Assembly: GCF_003589595.1 (NCBI RefSeq)
Contig: NW_020653750.1
Span: 9,978,272 to 10,042,271, forward strand
Reading direction: 5' to 3'
Length of the DNA stretch: 64,000 nucleotides
DNA from: Hyposmocoma kahamanoa
Taxonomy: Eukaryota > Arthropoda > Insecta > Lepidoptera > Cosmopterigidae
This document shows, piece by piece, positions 1 to 10,866 of the stretch. Position numbers and translations under genes: made by a program. A model generated the notes under the pieces. That model searched no databases and had not been told where the DNA came from. It was given only the letters and a program-made list of their open reading frames with translations. Within the stretch, counting starts at the first letter, position 1; the number at the start of each line of letters is the position of its first letter.

Positions 1-553
1 ATAACGGTATCGTGTACCTCATGTACTGCGAAATGGACATGGTTGGCATTTAAGATGACGTTACGTATTTTCGATTCCCGTGTTTGACACAGACCAATGT
101 AATGCTATCTCTTTTGGCTTAAGACGGCATGTAATAGTTAAACAAAGACAATAACATGTTTATGTTTTCGACGTCGAAATGCATCATATACATATAACGT
201 CTGATTTATATATGTCAACGTAATATGTCCTTTAGTTTCCATAGTCTAAGCCTCAGTGGGATAGAAGCAAAAATCTACCAAAATTGTATTGAATTACAAG
301 CCTGACGCTGGCTAAATACTAAGAAAGGCATCACCAATAAGTAATAAAAAGAAGAATTATAACAAGTGACCTACTTAGTCATACTTAGTTAATTTTATAA
401 ATATGTTTGTCATCTATGGTTTTAATAATTATTTAAATGGTAGAAACATTTTAGGTAGGTAGTGCATAACGGTAGGTCGAAAGTTAAATATAAAATCATT
501 GACTAAAACGTACGTTGTGACATAGATACATACTTAATAAAGAACAAGGACTG
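1..553. other. AT-rich upstream flank of the fucosyltransferase gene
   Basis: No gene, RNA or repeat family is recognised here. The stretch should contain the promoter and 5' UTR of the downstream gene. I cannot point to a convincing core promoter. The frame of the downstream ATG is closed by an in-frame TGA at 518-520. Confidence 0.4.
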
Positions 554-1879
554 ATGATTTTTCATGTAACAGAGTGGTTATTGGTGATTTTCTTGGGAAT
601 ATACTTACTTCTAATATTTTGTGCGAACAAAGTGGATGAAGAAATGTATTATTATATTGTGAAACCAGAATTTATGTCATCGCAATTATCTTTGTCTAGA
701 CAGACTTTGAAAGATCAAACTTGCTACACAAGGGACAAAAGTTGCAAAATGGATGAGATCCCAGTGATAGTTCGATGGGATAGACTTAGTTCTAAACCCG
801 ATCAAAGGCCGAAAATAATAAGTTGCGGGACAATAAAATGCAACGCGACGGTATTTCCACAAAGAGTACCACCAGACAGATTGGGAGCATACTTGTTTCA
901 TCTACTGAGCATAGATTTTTCTGATTTACCTTTACCCAGATATCCTAATCATGTTTTATGGGCCGCAATACTTCCAGAATCACCGAAGGATATGTTATTT
1001 CTGCATGAAACTGTTTTGAAATTATTCAATTATTCCAGTACATTTAGTAGATACAGTGATGTGCCATTGTATAGGCATCTACCAAATTTGGATAATATAA
1101 CAAATACAAAATATTTTGTTAAAACTTCTAAAAAGAATAGGTTTCTAGAAGAAATAGCACCAATCATGTTTTTACAAACAAATTGCGGTAGTTTGTCTAT
1201 GAGAGAAATTTATGTTAAAAAACTAATGAAGTTTCAGAAAGTAGACTCCTACGGTCCTTGCTTAAACAATAAGAAAATTCCAGAAAAATTAGGAGGTGAC
1301 TATCTTCATGATTTACTATCAGAAAGTTTACTTGAATTTATGGCTAGATACAAATTTGTTATAGCAATAGAGAATTGTGTTTGTGAGGATTATTTGACAG
1401 AGAAGTTTTGGCGAGCAATAGTCGTCGGCGTGGTACCCATTTACTTTGGGTGTCCTACGATAAGAGAATGGCTTCCAAATACAAAATCTGCCATACTGCT
1501 TCAGGATTTTCCAACACCAAAGTTATTGAGTGCGCATATTGACGAATTAATGCGAGATGATGATCTTTACGAAGTATATCTACAACACAAAACAAAAGGA
1601 GTTATATCAAATGTCAAGCTCATAAACAAGTTAAAGGAAACAGATCATAAAAAAGATTCTGATCGTGAATTTATTTGTTTTTTGTGCGATAAACTACATA
1701 GGATGGATAAAGTGCCGGAATATCGTGTTATCAATAAAAGTCATTTCGACTGTCCTACGCCGATTTCGGCGTTAACACAAAATGCGGATCCAAACCACAT
1801 TTATGTAAAAGTGACGCATGCAGTTATAAATAAAGCTAAAGAGTTGTACAACACAATTAGTAATAATAGTGGCTACTGA
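554..1879 (+). CDS. FucTB: alpha-1,3-fucosyltransferase, FUT10/FUT11 (FucTB) type
   Basis: The 441-residue protein is a GT10-family fucosyltransferase. The family transfers fucose from GDP-fucose in the Golgi or ER. Residues about 8-25 form one hydrophobic signal-anchor, giving type II topology. The diagnostic donor-binding block lies at about 273-320: ENC, then EDYLTEKFWRA, VGVVPIYFG, and a WLP-SAI segment. The C-terminal part keeps a cysteine pair (FICFLC). Length fits the FUT10/FUT11/FucTB subgroup rather than the core FucTA group. ATG 554 is the first start after an in-frame TGA at 518-520. The reading frame is uninterrupted and intronless, with polyadenylation signals just downstream. 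Family placement is from motif recognition. The acceptor, whether glycan or protein, cannot be read from the sequence. No neighbouring host gene gives context. Confidence 0.88.
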   Translation: MIFHVTEWLLVIFLGIYLLLIFCANKVDEEMYYYIVKPEFMSSQLSLSRQTLKDQTCYTRDKSCKMDEIPVIVRWDRLSSKPDQRPKIISCGTIKCNATVFPQRVPPDRLGAYLFHLLSIDFSDLPLPRYPNHVLWAAILPESPKDMLFLHETVLKLFNYSSTFSRYSDVPLYRHLPNLDNITNTKYFVKTSKKNRFLEEIAPIMFLQTNCGSLSMREIYVKKLMKFQKVDSYGPCLNNKKIPEKLGGDYLHDLLSESLLEFMARYKFVIAIENCVCEDYLTEKFWRAIVVGVVPIYFGCPTIREWLPNTKSAILLQDFPTPKLLSAHIDELMRDDDLYEVYLQHKTKGVISNVKLINKLKETDHKKDSDREFICFLCDKLHRMDKVPEYRVINKSHFDCPTPISALTQNADPNHIYVKVTHAVINKAKELYNTISNNSGY

Positions 1880-1912
1880 TTTTATGACTTTTGCATTTTA
1901 CATTAGTACAAA

Positions 1913-1995
1913 AATAAAAACTACACGAGTTGTGTGGACAAGGGAAAATGTATTCTGTTGTTCTTTTAACAAAGAACATAAACAACCGAAATAAA
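1913..1995 (+). promoter_or_regulatory. polyadenylation signals of the FucTB-like gene
   Basis: Two AATAAA hexamers lie 34 and 111 bases after the stop codon, at 1913-1918 and 1990-1995. Both sit before the first transposon boundary at 2039. This supports a short genomic 3' UTR. Confidence 0.6.
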
Positions 1996-2385
1996 ATCTG
2001 AGTTATAGTTATAGACCATTTTCACGAAAGACGTGTCAGGGCGCGTTCCCACTATGTCGTGACGACAGATTGTCGTGCAGTTTACAGTGTCGTGGCTTGT
2101 ATATTTAAATGAAGTTGTTCACATATAGCACGACACGATTCAACTGTCGTTTACGATTTTACATCGTCACAGTGGGAACAGCTAGAACGACAGTTATCAG
2201 AAGATAAAAAAGTCACGATAAAAACGTGACGACAGATTGTCGCAGATCCTATTGTCATCACGTTTTATTTATCGCTGTACGCAAGTATTCTGCTCCCTGC
2301 CCGAGCCTGCGCGGGGTACGAGAGAGGACTCTCGTACTCCGCGCCCTCTGCTCGCTTTGCAGTAGCGTGAGAGTAGGGTCGTAGC

Positions 2386-2926
2386 CAGAGATGGACAAGC
2401 TCCCGGGTTTTAACTCGGTGCTTTGTTAACGCCGGGTTTAAAACGGGTTAAAACCAGAAATCGAGGGCAAAAACTATAAACGTCTAAATATTTGTTGTGA
2501 ATTGAGTTTTGTTGAAATTTAATTATACATATTATTACAAAATATTTGTTGCTTTATTATCAGAACAGTTCAATTTTTTTTTCTACTGAATTCGCTTTCG
2601 CGAGATTCGCTTGAAAAGTTCATCAATAAATTGATATAAAAAATCGTTAGATCGTATGTACTTGAATCGATCTTCATTGAGAATCCACAGGATTGACAGG
2701 TGGCGGGTATTATGTGGAGATGCCTCTTCTTCATATAATAAAAATATAGAAATTTGTTACAAGTTATTGTATATTATGTTGTTAGTGTTGGAATTATACC
2801 AAATTCTGTACTCTTTGTTTCTGTCCCCGATTTTGGGCAGAAATGGGTTAAAACTCGGCGCTTCGGGTAAAACCCTGGTGAAAACACGGGCGGGTTGATT
2901 CGGTTTTAACCCACTGCCCATCTCTG
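2386..2926. mobile_element. hAT-type MITE nested in the larger TIR element
   Basis: The 541-bp element begins CAGAGATGG and ends with the complement CCATCTCTG. Matching subterminal GGGTTTTAAC / GTTTTAACCC blocks lie inside. It is flanked by GTCGTAGC (2378-2385) and GTAGTAGC (2927-2934), an 8-bp target duplication with one mismatch. Both the CAGAGATGGG end and the 8-bp duplication are typical of hAT elements. It has no coding capacity. Confidence 0.82.
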
Positions 2927-2943
2927 GTAGTAGCAGATCTTCG

Positions 2944-3078
2944 ATCTCTCGATCTCCGTCCGACAAAATTAAAAGACAAGTATCAAGTATGAAGCTTCAT
3001 TCGCATCACGCGTCTTTTCATTTGGTCAAGTATTGCTTATTTGGCAGTAATTGTTTCGGACGGAGATCGAGAGTAGAC
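2944..3078. repeat. Inverted repeat with about 75-base spacer
   Basis: The left arm contains CTCTCGATCTCCGTCCGA (about 2944-2966). The right arm contains TCGGACGGAGATCGAGAG (about 3056-3074). It lies within the larger TIR element, just right of the nested hAT MITE. It may be a further nested foldback or an internal part of the host element. Confidence 0.5.
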
Positions 3079-3584
3079 CCCAGGTTTTGACAATACCGAA
3101 AAGAAGCAACTTCGTATACCGTTTGACATAACCCTAATGGAATTCTTTTTAGTAGCATTGGATGTACTCAAAACTTTTTTTCTTTGTTTGCTTCCTCTTC
3201 CGCATTTTTAAAAAGTAATACATCATTAAAATTTCGTCTTCATCCATTTCGAGCGACCACACACTACCGGCTTCCAAAAGAACATACAAGCGACTGCAGT
3301 GCATCAAACGATTCTGTCGTGCAAACGACAAGGAGGCTGTCGTGAAACGACAAGGAGGCTGTCGTGAAACGATAAATTGTCGTCACGATCTAGTGGGAAC
3401 AAAAATCGTCCACGACAGATAGTCGTGATATGGGAACAGCTATTCACGACAGTCGTTCAACGATAAAAAATCGTCCACGACAGATAGTTGTGATATGGGA
3501 ACAGGCTAGACACGGCAGTCGTCCAACGATAATGAAACGTGACGACATAGTGGGAACGCGCCCTTAGCAAATAATTATGACTTT

Positions 3585-3865
3585 TTTATAAAAAAAAACA
3601 GACTTCAAACGTTTGTGGAATTATACCATATAACTGATGCTGAGTTTTATTGAAATCGGTTAGCGGAAAGTGGGTGATTCTTCCCTTTATTTGCCACCCT
3701 TAGAGATGGAGTTTTCGTCAAATTTGCATGGGGCCGTTACTGAGGTACCCCCTTTCCAACAAACAAGAATCATCAAAATCGGTTTACAAATACCGAAGTA
3801 ATCGCGTAGCATACACACAAAAAAATATATTTGAAATAAGAACCTTTTTTTTAAGTCGGTCTGAA
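3585..3865 (-). repeat. Interspersed repeat D (PuGGAGG-type), diverged copy
   Basis: Reading the minus strand, it starts near ACCGACTT plus an A-rich run. It contains the family's conserved pieces GTTGGAAAGGGGGTA, GGGTGGCAAA and CCGATTTCAATAAAACTCAG. It ends near GAAGTCTGTTTTTT. The ends are short inverted copies of AACCGACTTCAAAA. No coding capacity. Confidence 0.6.
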
Positions 3866-5487
3866 AAAGGTTTTTCCAAAAACAACTCTTATTTTCTCAT
3901 ATGTCTCTCATTCTATTTATTATTCAATTGCTTTATTTTTATCATGTATTATATAGTCGCAATAACAGTACATGACACAGTACATGACTGTATAAGGTAC
4001 CTTTAAAGATAGGGAAGTGAGAGAGGGGCATAAGCATTCACTCGTATCCACAGTGCATCGCTTGCGGCGCAAATTAAAGAGGCGCGATATTGCTGCGGAA
4101 CCCTGGCATGTATCCAAAAGCGAACACCTGCGGCAGTGCACCTGCGAATTCATTCCTGTCGTACATTTATCCCCGCTGTGATTCCAAGATTTAAAGGCTT
4201 TCTTTCTAGTCACATCGTCGTTTTTATTTTATCGATCTTTGGCCTCAGACTCTATTGTAACATTTTAGGTTCACCTTGAGAACTGCGTCATGACGATATT
4301 ATAAACTTCTTAGCAAATAAGCGACCGGTAGTTAGTTATAATAATAGTCCACAGGACGACCCGAAGGTTTGCGTAACTTTTAGGGAGCGATTCTACCCGA
4401 TAGTGAAAAGAAAACTGCTGTTTCTTACTTAATGTTTACACATAGTAAACAATATAAATATGCGAAAAATTTCGCCTGAAATCTATGTCAGATCTTAAGG
4501 GTCCACCTACATAATAAAATTATTATACCAAATAAAAACACATTTTAAGGCACAACATCATAAACCAAAGCCTAATACAATTTAAAGAAGTTATTATTTT
4601 AAAATAAATATTATTTGTAGGAACCACAAATGTTAACCAATGGCCACATATACCAGAACGTCTCATTTGAAAAAAGAATGACTTTTTAAATTCGTTTTTT
4701 TTTGTTATCTTACTGCGTCCGCCACGGTCAGATACTAAATCTTCACTCTCGACTCTGTCACTGTGAACAAAAATGTATGGAGACTTGGGAATAAGCTACT
4801 TACATCCTACATGATATATTATTTTAAAGGATGACTTGCGCAAACGTACAATGTAGCATCTACCCAGATTGAATGTAACTATGAGATACTTTCAGTGAAC
4901 GTGGTTGCTTAACCAAATATAGACATTTTCGTGCTATACTTTACATACCATGGTGCATACATCTAGCCTAATGTGGGTTGGGCAATTCACATGGTTTGAG
5001 TTTATGAAAGCGTTTGACAAACTCGGAATAATATGTCAGTGTAGACTGACAATTTTTCATATCTAAATAGAGTGTATATTAGGTTTTTCAAACTAACCTC
5101 ACGGTTGACAAAGGTTCTTAACACTTTAAATATACCTATTTATTAATAAATCTCACTGACTGTAGTATTTCATGCAAGTACATTGCTAAGTAGTTATTTA
5201 CACGCGTTTAGTATTAATGACATTACAAAAAGAATAAAAATTTTAAAAATTGCAAGCCCAGTTTGTTTTTCAGTTTACTGGTCACAGGAAAAATACCACG
5301 TATATGATGAACTATTATTATCTACCGGATACGGTTCTCGTCTTGGAGATGATTTTTTTTGAATATTTCCCTTCACACTACGTACAAACATCTGTAAGTC
5401 TGAATCTGACTCTGACATCTGAATCTGACATTCTAAGTCGCTTTGTATTTTTAAAACTGGATTGCGTAAATATCTTCTGACACAATC
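3866..5487. other. Unassigned region with a GC-elevated patch at about 4015-4200
   Basis: No gene is supported. The patch at 4015-4200 is richer in G and C than its surroundings and is partly open on the minus strand, but I recognise no protein in it. It may be a decayed LINE or SINE. The rest is AT-rich without recognisable structure. Confidence 0.3.
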
Positions 5488-5490
5488 TTA

Positions 5491-5665
5491 GGGTCGTATT
5501 TCAGAACTCTACTCAATACTCAAGTCAAGACTTGAGTATTGCTGTGAGCACTGAAAATCATACTCAAGACCTTGCCATTAGGGTCGTATTTCCAGTGCTT
5601 GAAATCATACTCAAGTCTGCTCCAATCCTGACTTGACCATTGAGTAGAGTTCTGGAATACGAGCA
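5491..5665. mobile_element. Harbinger-like MITE, short copy
   Basis: The element starts GGGTCGTATTTCAGAACTCT. It ends in the complement, AGAGTTCTGGAATACGAGCA, and is flanked by TTA on both sides (5488-5490 and 5666-5668). A TTA duplication with GGG-starting ends fits PIF/Harbinger. A second internal copy of the terminal motif occurs at about 5580. Length is 175 bp. A longer relative lies at 36039-37423. Confidence 0.72.
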
Positions 5666-5803
5666 TTAGTCTACAACATTTTAGGTATATTAATATATAC
5701 AAGTATATATTACTTTTGTAGCTATATTATATGACCATATATTACTTGATAATTATATAATGTAGGTTTTTATTAATACATTTTAAATTTTATCGTTAGC
5801 AAG

Positions 5804-6130
5804 AGGTCGCTCTTAGCGCATAGGCCGCCTTTGCCCACATTAGTTTTAAGTAACAGTAGAGGTCCTTGTGAAAGAGTTCGTCCAGATAAGTACTGCCACC
5901 TTGTCTATTTCTACCGCCAAGCTGTAATATGAGCATTACTGCGTTCCAGTTTTGAAGGGTAAGGGTGCTGGTGAAATTACAGGCACAAGGGTCTTGTCTA
6001 CTTATGTCTCAGTGCCCCTAAGATCATTACGATTTAAAGCTGAGTGGCACTGCAGCTGTTATGGATAGGCGTGTCGTTTACCACCTGGCGCACGACTTTC
6101 TCGTCCCGTCACTTGGTAATTCTAAAAAAA
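5804..6130 (+). repeat. SINE family B copy
   Basis: It contains the family's ordered landmarks: TCCTTGTGAAAGAGTTCGTC, ACTGCGTTCCAGTTTTGAAG, GGTGAAATTACAGGCAC, GCGATTTAAAGC-like, and a CCCGTCACTTGGTA end followed by an A-run. The head upstream of 5850 is degenerate. Confidence 0.7.
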
Positions 6131-6156
6131 AGCTAGCGAGGAAGCTAGCTAGGTAA

Positions 6157-6297
6157 GCTAGGTGACGCAGTAGCAGTGGCTGCCCCTCAGATCTTTGTGA
6201 TTTAAAGCTCTGAATGGCACTGGGGCTATTTTGGACAGGCGTGTCCCTCACCCCCAGACGCACTTGTTCATCCTGTCACTTGGTATTATAAAAAAAG
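6157..6297 (+). repeat. SINE family B, 3' fragment
   Basis: Only the 3' half is present: GGTGACGCAG, CCCCTCAGATCTTTGTGAT, TAAAGCTCTGA and the terminal CCTGTCACTTGGTATTATAA. It follows directly after another copy, giving a head-to-tail pair. Confidence 0.65.
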
Positions 6298-6633
6298 TTG
6301 TTTGTGTATTTGTTATTATATGCGAACAATAAAGTCTATCTATCTACTATCTGTCACTATCTAGGTATCTATCAATGTCTACGAAAACGTAAATCGATGT
6401 TGTATTATCCTATACGCGTAAATGCGTGTTCGCACTGTATCGTGTTTCGTTCGTTGTGGTTTCGGCCATTAACTAGTTAGCTATATGATCCATAGATACC
6501 AACGATTCACTCGAGGGATGAAATTTCGTTATGTAATGATTGGTGAATACATAATCACCACACATATGTAAAAGGTTGTAGACTTCAAATGAACCTTATA
6601 AATTTTAATTCATTTCGATTTCTTGGGTTGTAC

Positions 6634-6861
6634 CATTGACTTACAAATAAATGGACGACGGGTCTAATACAAAAACCACGAAAAAAATGTCCCAAGTCAA
6701 CCTATTCGAAATTTAAATTGTAATGTCATCGCAGTATCGCGCTGTCGGTAGAACAAATGAAGACTAAAGCGGAGTGTCGCGCTCTGTATACGATTTTAGC
6801 GCCTTACAAGTGCGGACACTTTTTAGCGCGGACCCGACGTCCATATAATTGTAAGTCAATG
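6634..6861 (+). mobile_element. 228-bp MITE, copy 1
   Basis: The element begins CATTGACTTACAAATAAATG and ends with the imperfect complement, ATAATTGTAAGTCAATG. It is flanked by perfect 8-bp duplications GGTTGTAC at 6626-6633 and 6862-6869. CA/TG ends and an 8-bp duplication fit the hAT or P superfamilies. There is no transposase. A 35-codon open stretch beginning MKTKAECRAL recurs in other copies and is incidental to the repeat. Confidence 0.92.
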
Positions 6862-6887
6862 GGTTGTACAATGGAAATGAAACTATT

Positions 6888-6937
6888 TTCAATCGACTTT
6901 AAAATAAGGAGGTCTACAATACGACTGTATTTTTTTG
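6888..6937 (+). repeat. Repeat D, 5' end fragment
   Basis: The segment matches the family start: CGACTTTAAAATAAGGAGG, then a cacgACTGTATTTTTTT-like stretch. It stops where the SINE B copy begins. Confidence 0.5.
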
Positions 6938-7152
6938 TATAATATCAAGTGACGGGACGAACACGTCATGCGCCTGGGGTGAGACGTCAATAACAGTTGC
7001 AGTTTAAATTGCAAAGATCTGAGGGGCACTGCCACTGCGGCCGTCATGCTGAGACAAGTTGACAAGTGCCGTGTGCCTGTAATTTCACCAGCACCCGTAC
7101 CCTTCTAAGCCTGCTTGGCGGCGGAAATAGGTAAGGTACTTCCTTGGACGAT
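6938..7152 (-). repeat. SINE family B copy (minus)
   Basis: The reverse complement shows the family end CGTCACTTGATATTAT at the low-coordinate side. Inside are ATTTAAACTGCAACTG, the GGTGAAATTACAGGCAC block and the GGAAGTACCTTACC block near 7130. Confidence 0.65.
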
Positions 7153-7363
7153 TTCAGATTAGTTTTTTCTACTTAAGTACGGCGGCAATTTTTGTTATTC
7201 AAATATCCTAGAATGTTATCATGAACTATCTTAGTATTCGGGAGTGAAATATTATTTCAAATTTCACAATAATACACTCGAAAACTGAAATAATAAAAAT
7301 TGCCACCGAACTTAGGTAGAGAAAACTAAATTTCAAATTACCCGTCCGTTTCATTTTAAAAGG

Positions 7364-7591
7364 CATTGACTTACAATTATATGGACGTCGGGTCCGCGCT
7401 AAAAAGTGTCCGCACTTGTAAGGCGCTAAAATCGTATACAGAGCGCGACACTCCGCTTTAGTCTTCATTTGTTCTACTGACAGCGCGATACTGCGATGAC
7501 ATTACAATTTAAATTTCGAATAGGTTGACTTGGGACATTTTTTTCGTGGTTTTTGTATCAGACCCGTCGTCCATTTATTTGTAAGTCAATG
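7364..7591 (-). mobile_element. 228-bp MITE, copy 2
   Basis: Same family as the copy at 6634-6861 but inverted. It has identical length and perfect 8-bp duplications TTAAAAGG at 7356-7363 and 7592-7599. The two copies form an inverted pair separated by 502 bases. Confidence 0.92.
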
Positions 7592-7992
7592 TTAAAAGGT
7601 TACAGTTTTCCTTAAAGCATTTTATATGTTGTTAACAATTGACTTATACCAGAGGCAAAAGCAAAAGCAGGAATAGAATTACGAGAGAATACTTTTTCGC
7701 AGGAACAATTTTATGTTGCATAGTCTAAAGTCATCTTTCTAGGAATCTAGTGAATTTAGCGCCGCGAGGCAGAACTACAAATGTTGTTCATAAAGTAGTT
7801 ATTCTGTAGTTATAAACTACTGAATTCATACTTATTTATAATCATTTATGACATAACTCTCACAATGACTGTATATCTATATCTGATTTAACGCTGTGTG
7901 ATATTGAAACATATATCTGAAATTATTTATATTTTTCCTTATGTTTTCGTACATAATACATATTTTTGTACGAAAATTATAACTTTTTTATA

Positions 7993-8165
7993 CAAAAAAA
8001 AACCGACCTCAGAAGTTTTTGAAATTACATCTGTTTGCCAAGTGTTATTGAAATCAAAAGTCGGTGAAATCCAATAAACTGGATTGATCCCCTAATTTGC
8101 CAGTCTTAGAGGTTGAATTTTTTTTTCAATTACATACACAAAAAACATACAGTCGAATTGGGAAT
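7993..8165 (-). repeat. Repeat D, truncated copy
   Basis: It starts with an A-run then AACCGACCTCAGAAGTTTTT. It carries TTTGCCAAGTGTTATTGAAA and stops near CAGTCGAATTGGGAA. The distal inverted end is missing. Confidence 0.55.
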
Positions 8166-8399
8166 AATTATTGAAAATAATAATAGTGTAATAAGGAAAT
8201 TAATGAAGACGAAACTTAAGGGTTAACTGTTCCTAACTAGCTGTTGCCTAAGACTTTGTGGGCGTAGGACAAGTTCGAAGAGCCTACTTTACTACACTAA
8301 GTTTGATTATTTTATTGATTCTTAATATTAACTTTCATCCCCTATTTCACCATTTTAAAGATTTATTTAATTTATTATTATTGGTGTCAATAATAATGT

Positions 8400-9030
8400 T
8401 AAGCGGTATTTCATGCCTGGACAGCTCTTAACTTTATACAAAGCACAAGCCCGATCTTGTATGGAGTATTGCAGTCACCTGTGGGATGGTTCAGCGAAGT
8501 ATCAACTTGAGGTTGATTCGAATGAACGCAGAGCCAGGATACTTCTTGGCGACGATAAGCCCAAATCTAAACTTCATAGTTTAGCCCACTGACGCAAAGT
8601 TGCCTGTCCGTCGGTTTTCTACAGTATATATTTCGGTGAGTATGCTCATGAGTTCCATCAGCTTATTTCGCCCGCCCCCTTTTACCATCGGACATCCAGA
8701 CGTGTGGCGGGATCATCCTTACTTGGTCGATATTCCCTTCAGGCGTACTAAATGCTTTTCATCATCTTTTATTATGCGCACAGCCCAGTAATGGAATTCC
8801 TTGCCTGCGACTGTGTTTCCGAGCACATACAACCCGAGTATCTTTAAGGTGGGGCGGAATGGGCATCTTCTGGGCGAGCTCGTTTCATTCTAGAACCTAT
8901 CTTTGCTCCAGAGCTAGTTAGTGCTAGGTAGTGGTCAAGAGCAAGTCCTTTTCATTTGAAAAACATAAATGTTGCCGATGTCCTTCTCCTAGGTCCATTT
9001 TTCTTAGTGTTCGATCTTTGTATTAAAATT
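8400..9030 (+). pseudogene. Jockey/CR1-like LINE, 3' RT fragment
   Basis: Translation in broken frames gives the C-terminal part of a non-LTR reverse transcriptase. Recognisable pieces are LTLYKAQARSCMEYCSHLWD, an ERRARILLGDD segment, KVACPSVFYSIYFGE, FYHRTSR, and EFLACDCVSEHIQPEYL. Such strings are typical of lepidopteran jockey-superfamily elements. Several stops and frameshifts show it is dead, and it lacks the catalytic domain. The 3' end probably includes AGTGTTCGATCTTTGTATTA at about 9006-9025, a string found again near 36824. Confidence 0.7.
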
Positions 9031-9034
9031 TATA

Positions 9035-10534
9035 AAAAATGAACAATATTGTAACCATCCCGCTGCACCATACAATAGGCACCGTAAAAAACATAAAAAA
9101 AAAATTATTATAAATATATTACAGTATACTAAAGCGCCGTCGTGAAATTAAACTAATTAACATAATAGAAATAATTATACTAAAGTACTCGATTCCGTAG
9201 CGTCTGTCATTTCACACACAGCTGCTCATCCTCACGCAAGCAGAACGCACTCGTGCTAATGTCAAGAACTAATTGAGAATTGTGAGGGTTTGGGTGTTAC
9301 TAATAATTAATAACATCTAGAAATAAAATGTAAGCATTCTTTAATTTACTTACATGTGATCTTCATTTTTTGAACGCTAAAGTATAAAATGAGTGACAAA
9401 TGACTGATATTCGTATGAATATTTGGAGCTATAGACAAAAAGGAATCCGCATGTAGATTAAATGAAGGCATGTACTTATTTGGAGAACAAATGCAGTACC
9501 TTCTTTAAAAGGGTGGAAATTGAGCCTCTAGGGAACCATTCTACCTATGTCAGGGGATTCTAGACCTTTCCGTAAAGGGATGATAATCAACTATTCAACA
9601 ACTGGTTACTATCGGCTCTTAGAGTGACAGTATGGAAGGGTAATAATAAAAAAGACCGAATAAAAAAAAATAAGACAAGTTATTTAAAAGGCATGTATAT
9701 GTTAAAATGTTAAAAATTCTCTATGTAACAAACGTAATATTTTACAAGTATTTTGAATTGGTGCTAGACGAGTCATACAATATAATAAAATACTTTCAGT
9801 ATGGTCGTATTAGAAAAAGCCAGTTTGTATCTACTAATAACTTGATTCTATTATAGAGCATATTTTAGCAAACCAAATTTATTTCAATTAGAGGGTAGTA
9901 CAAAATGATATGCATATAGCAAAAATTGTTTGTCGAACTAATTTTAAAAACAAAATCAAAAGCAGCACTTTCAAAAACAAATTCAGTTTTAATTTATAAT
10001 TGTTACAAAACAATAAAGTTTGTAATGCAGCTGTAGCAAAAATAATTTGAGAATAAAAGGATAAACAAAGTAAAAGTAATAGCACTTCTAAAAGCATGGC
10101 TTTAATGTACTAGTTAAAAAAATTATGGCAAAGTGCTAGTAAAAATAAATAAATTAAAATGGACACGTTAAAACAACAAATACTTATAACGGACTAACCA
10201 TACATTTATGTAGATAAACTATACATTATTGCTACCAAGCAAAGAGACATTGCTTGTATTTACACAACACACTTAGACAGTATCAATAGCAACAGAATAA
10301 ATTACAAAGCAGGTACTTAACTTTTGCTGGTTCTTCGAACCGAGAACCTTCGGCACTTTATTTCTCACCCCCAGCTTTACATTCTTTTATAAATCCTTCA
10401 AAACACCCTTTGAAATTCACTCATACATGCATACTATTTTGACCAGTCACAAAATAATCGTTTTGGCCTTAGTTTTAGCCTAACAAGTTATTGAAACATA
10501 TTTTAAGAACTATAACAGTTAGAGGAACCTCATA
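9035..10534. other. AT-rich stretch without recognised features
   Basis: I see no gene, RNA or clear repeat structure. Short open frames here look like chance. Confidence 0.4.
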
Positions 10535-10866
10535 GTCCAATCACAGCGCTGCTGTATTGCTTGACTCACTTGTTCAGCATAAAATGTTATGCATTACAAA
10601 GGTGTAAAGTAATAAATGCAATAATAATTTAATTAGTACAATAATTATATAAACCTCGCGGTTATTAGCAAATATCGTCAATTTTATATAGCACAATATC
10701 GTCCAATCACAGAGCGATGCTTTGTTTGATCACTTGGTTGAGCATTTAATAAATATCATACAGTACAAAGGTGTAAAGTAAGAACTTCAAAAATATTTTA
10801 ATTAGTATATCAATTATATGAACCTTGTAGTTATTCTAATTTGTCAAACGTCATTAATTTTATAAA
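10535..10866 (+). repeat. Diverged tandem duplication, period about 166 bp
   Basis: Two units begin GTCCAATCACAG at 10535 and 10701. They share ACAAAGGTGTAAAGTAA, TTAATTAGTA, ATTATAT-AACCT and GTCA-ATTTTATA in the same order. Many substitutions separate the units, so the duplication is not recent. Confidence 0.65.

Larger units (their letters stand above)
2039..3563. mobile_element. Non-autonomous TIR transposon, Harbinger-like, carrying a nested element
   Basis: The ends are inverted copies of GGGCGCGTTCCCACTATGTC, about 22 bp with near-perfect match. Subterminal sequence is full of GTCGT and its complement, plus a repeated block with ACGACAGATAGTCGTGATAT near 3410-3500. Flanking trinucleotides are TCA on the left and TTA on the right. 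That would fit the TTA target of PIF/Harbinger elements with one mutation. No transposase is visible. A second element at 2386-2926 is inserted inside. A 22-bp unit containing GACAAGGAGGCTGTCGTG is repeated twice at about 3324-3367. Confidence 0.7.

Noticed and set aside
6757..6861. A conserved small protein beginning MKTKAECRAL
   Set aside because: The frame recurs because the MITE is repeated; it runs into different flanking DNA in each copy.
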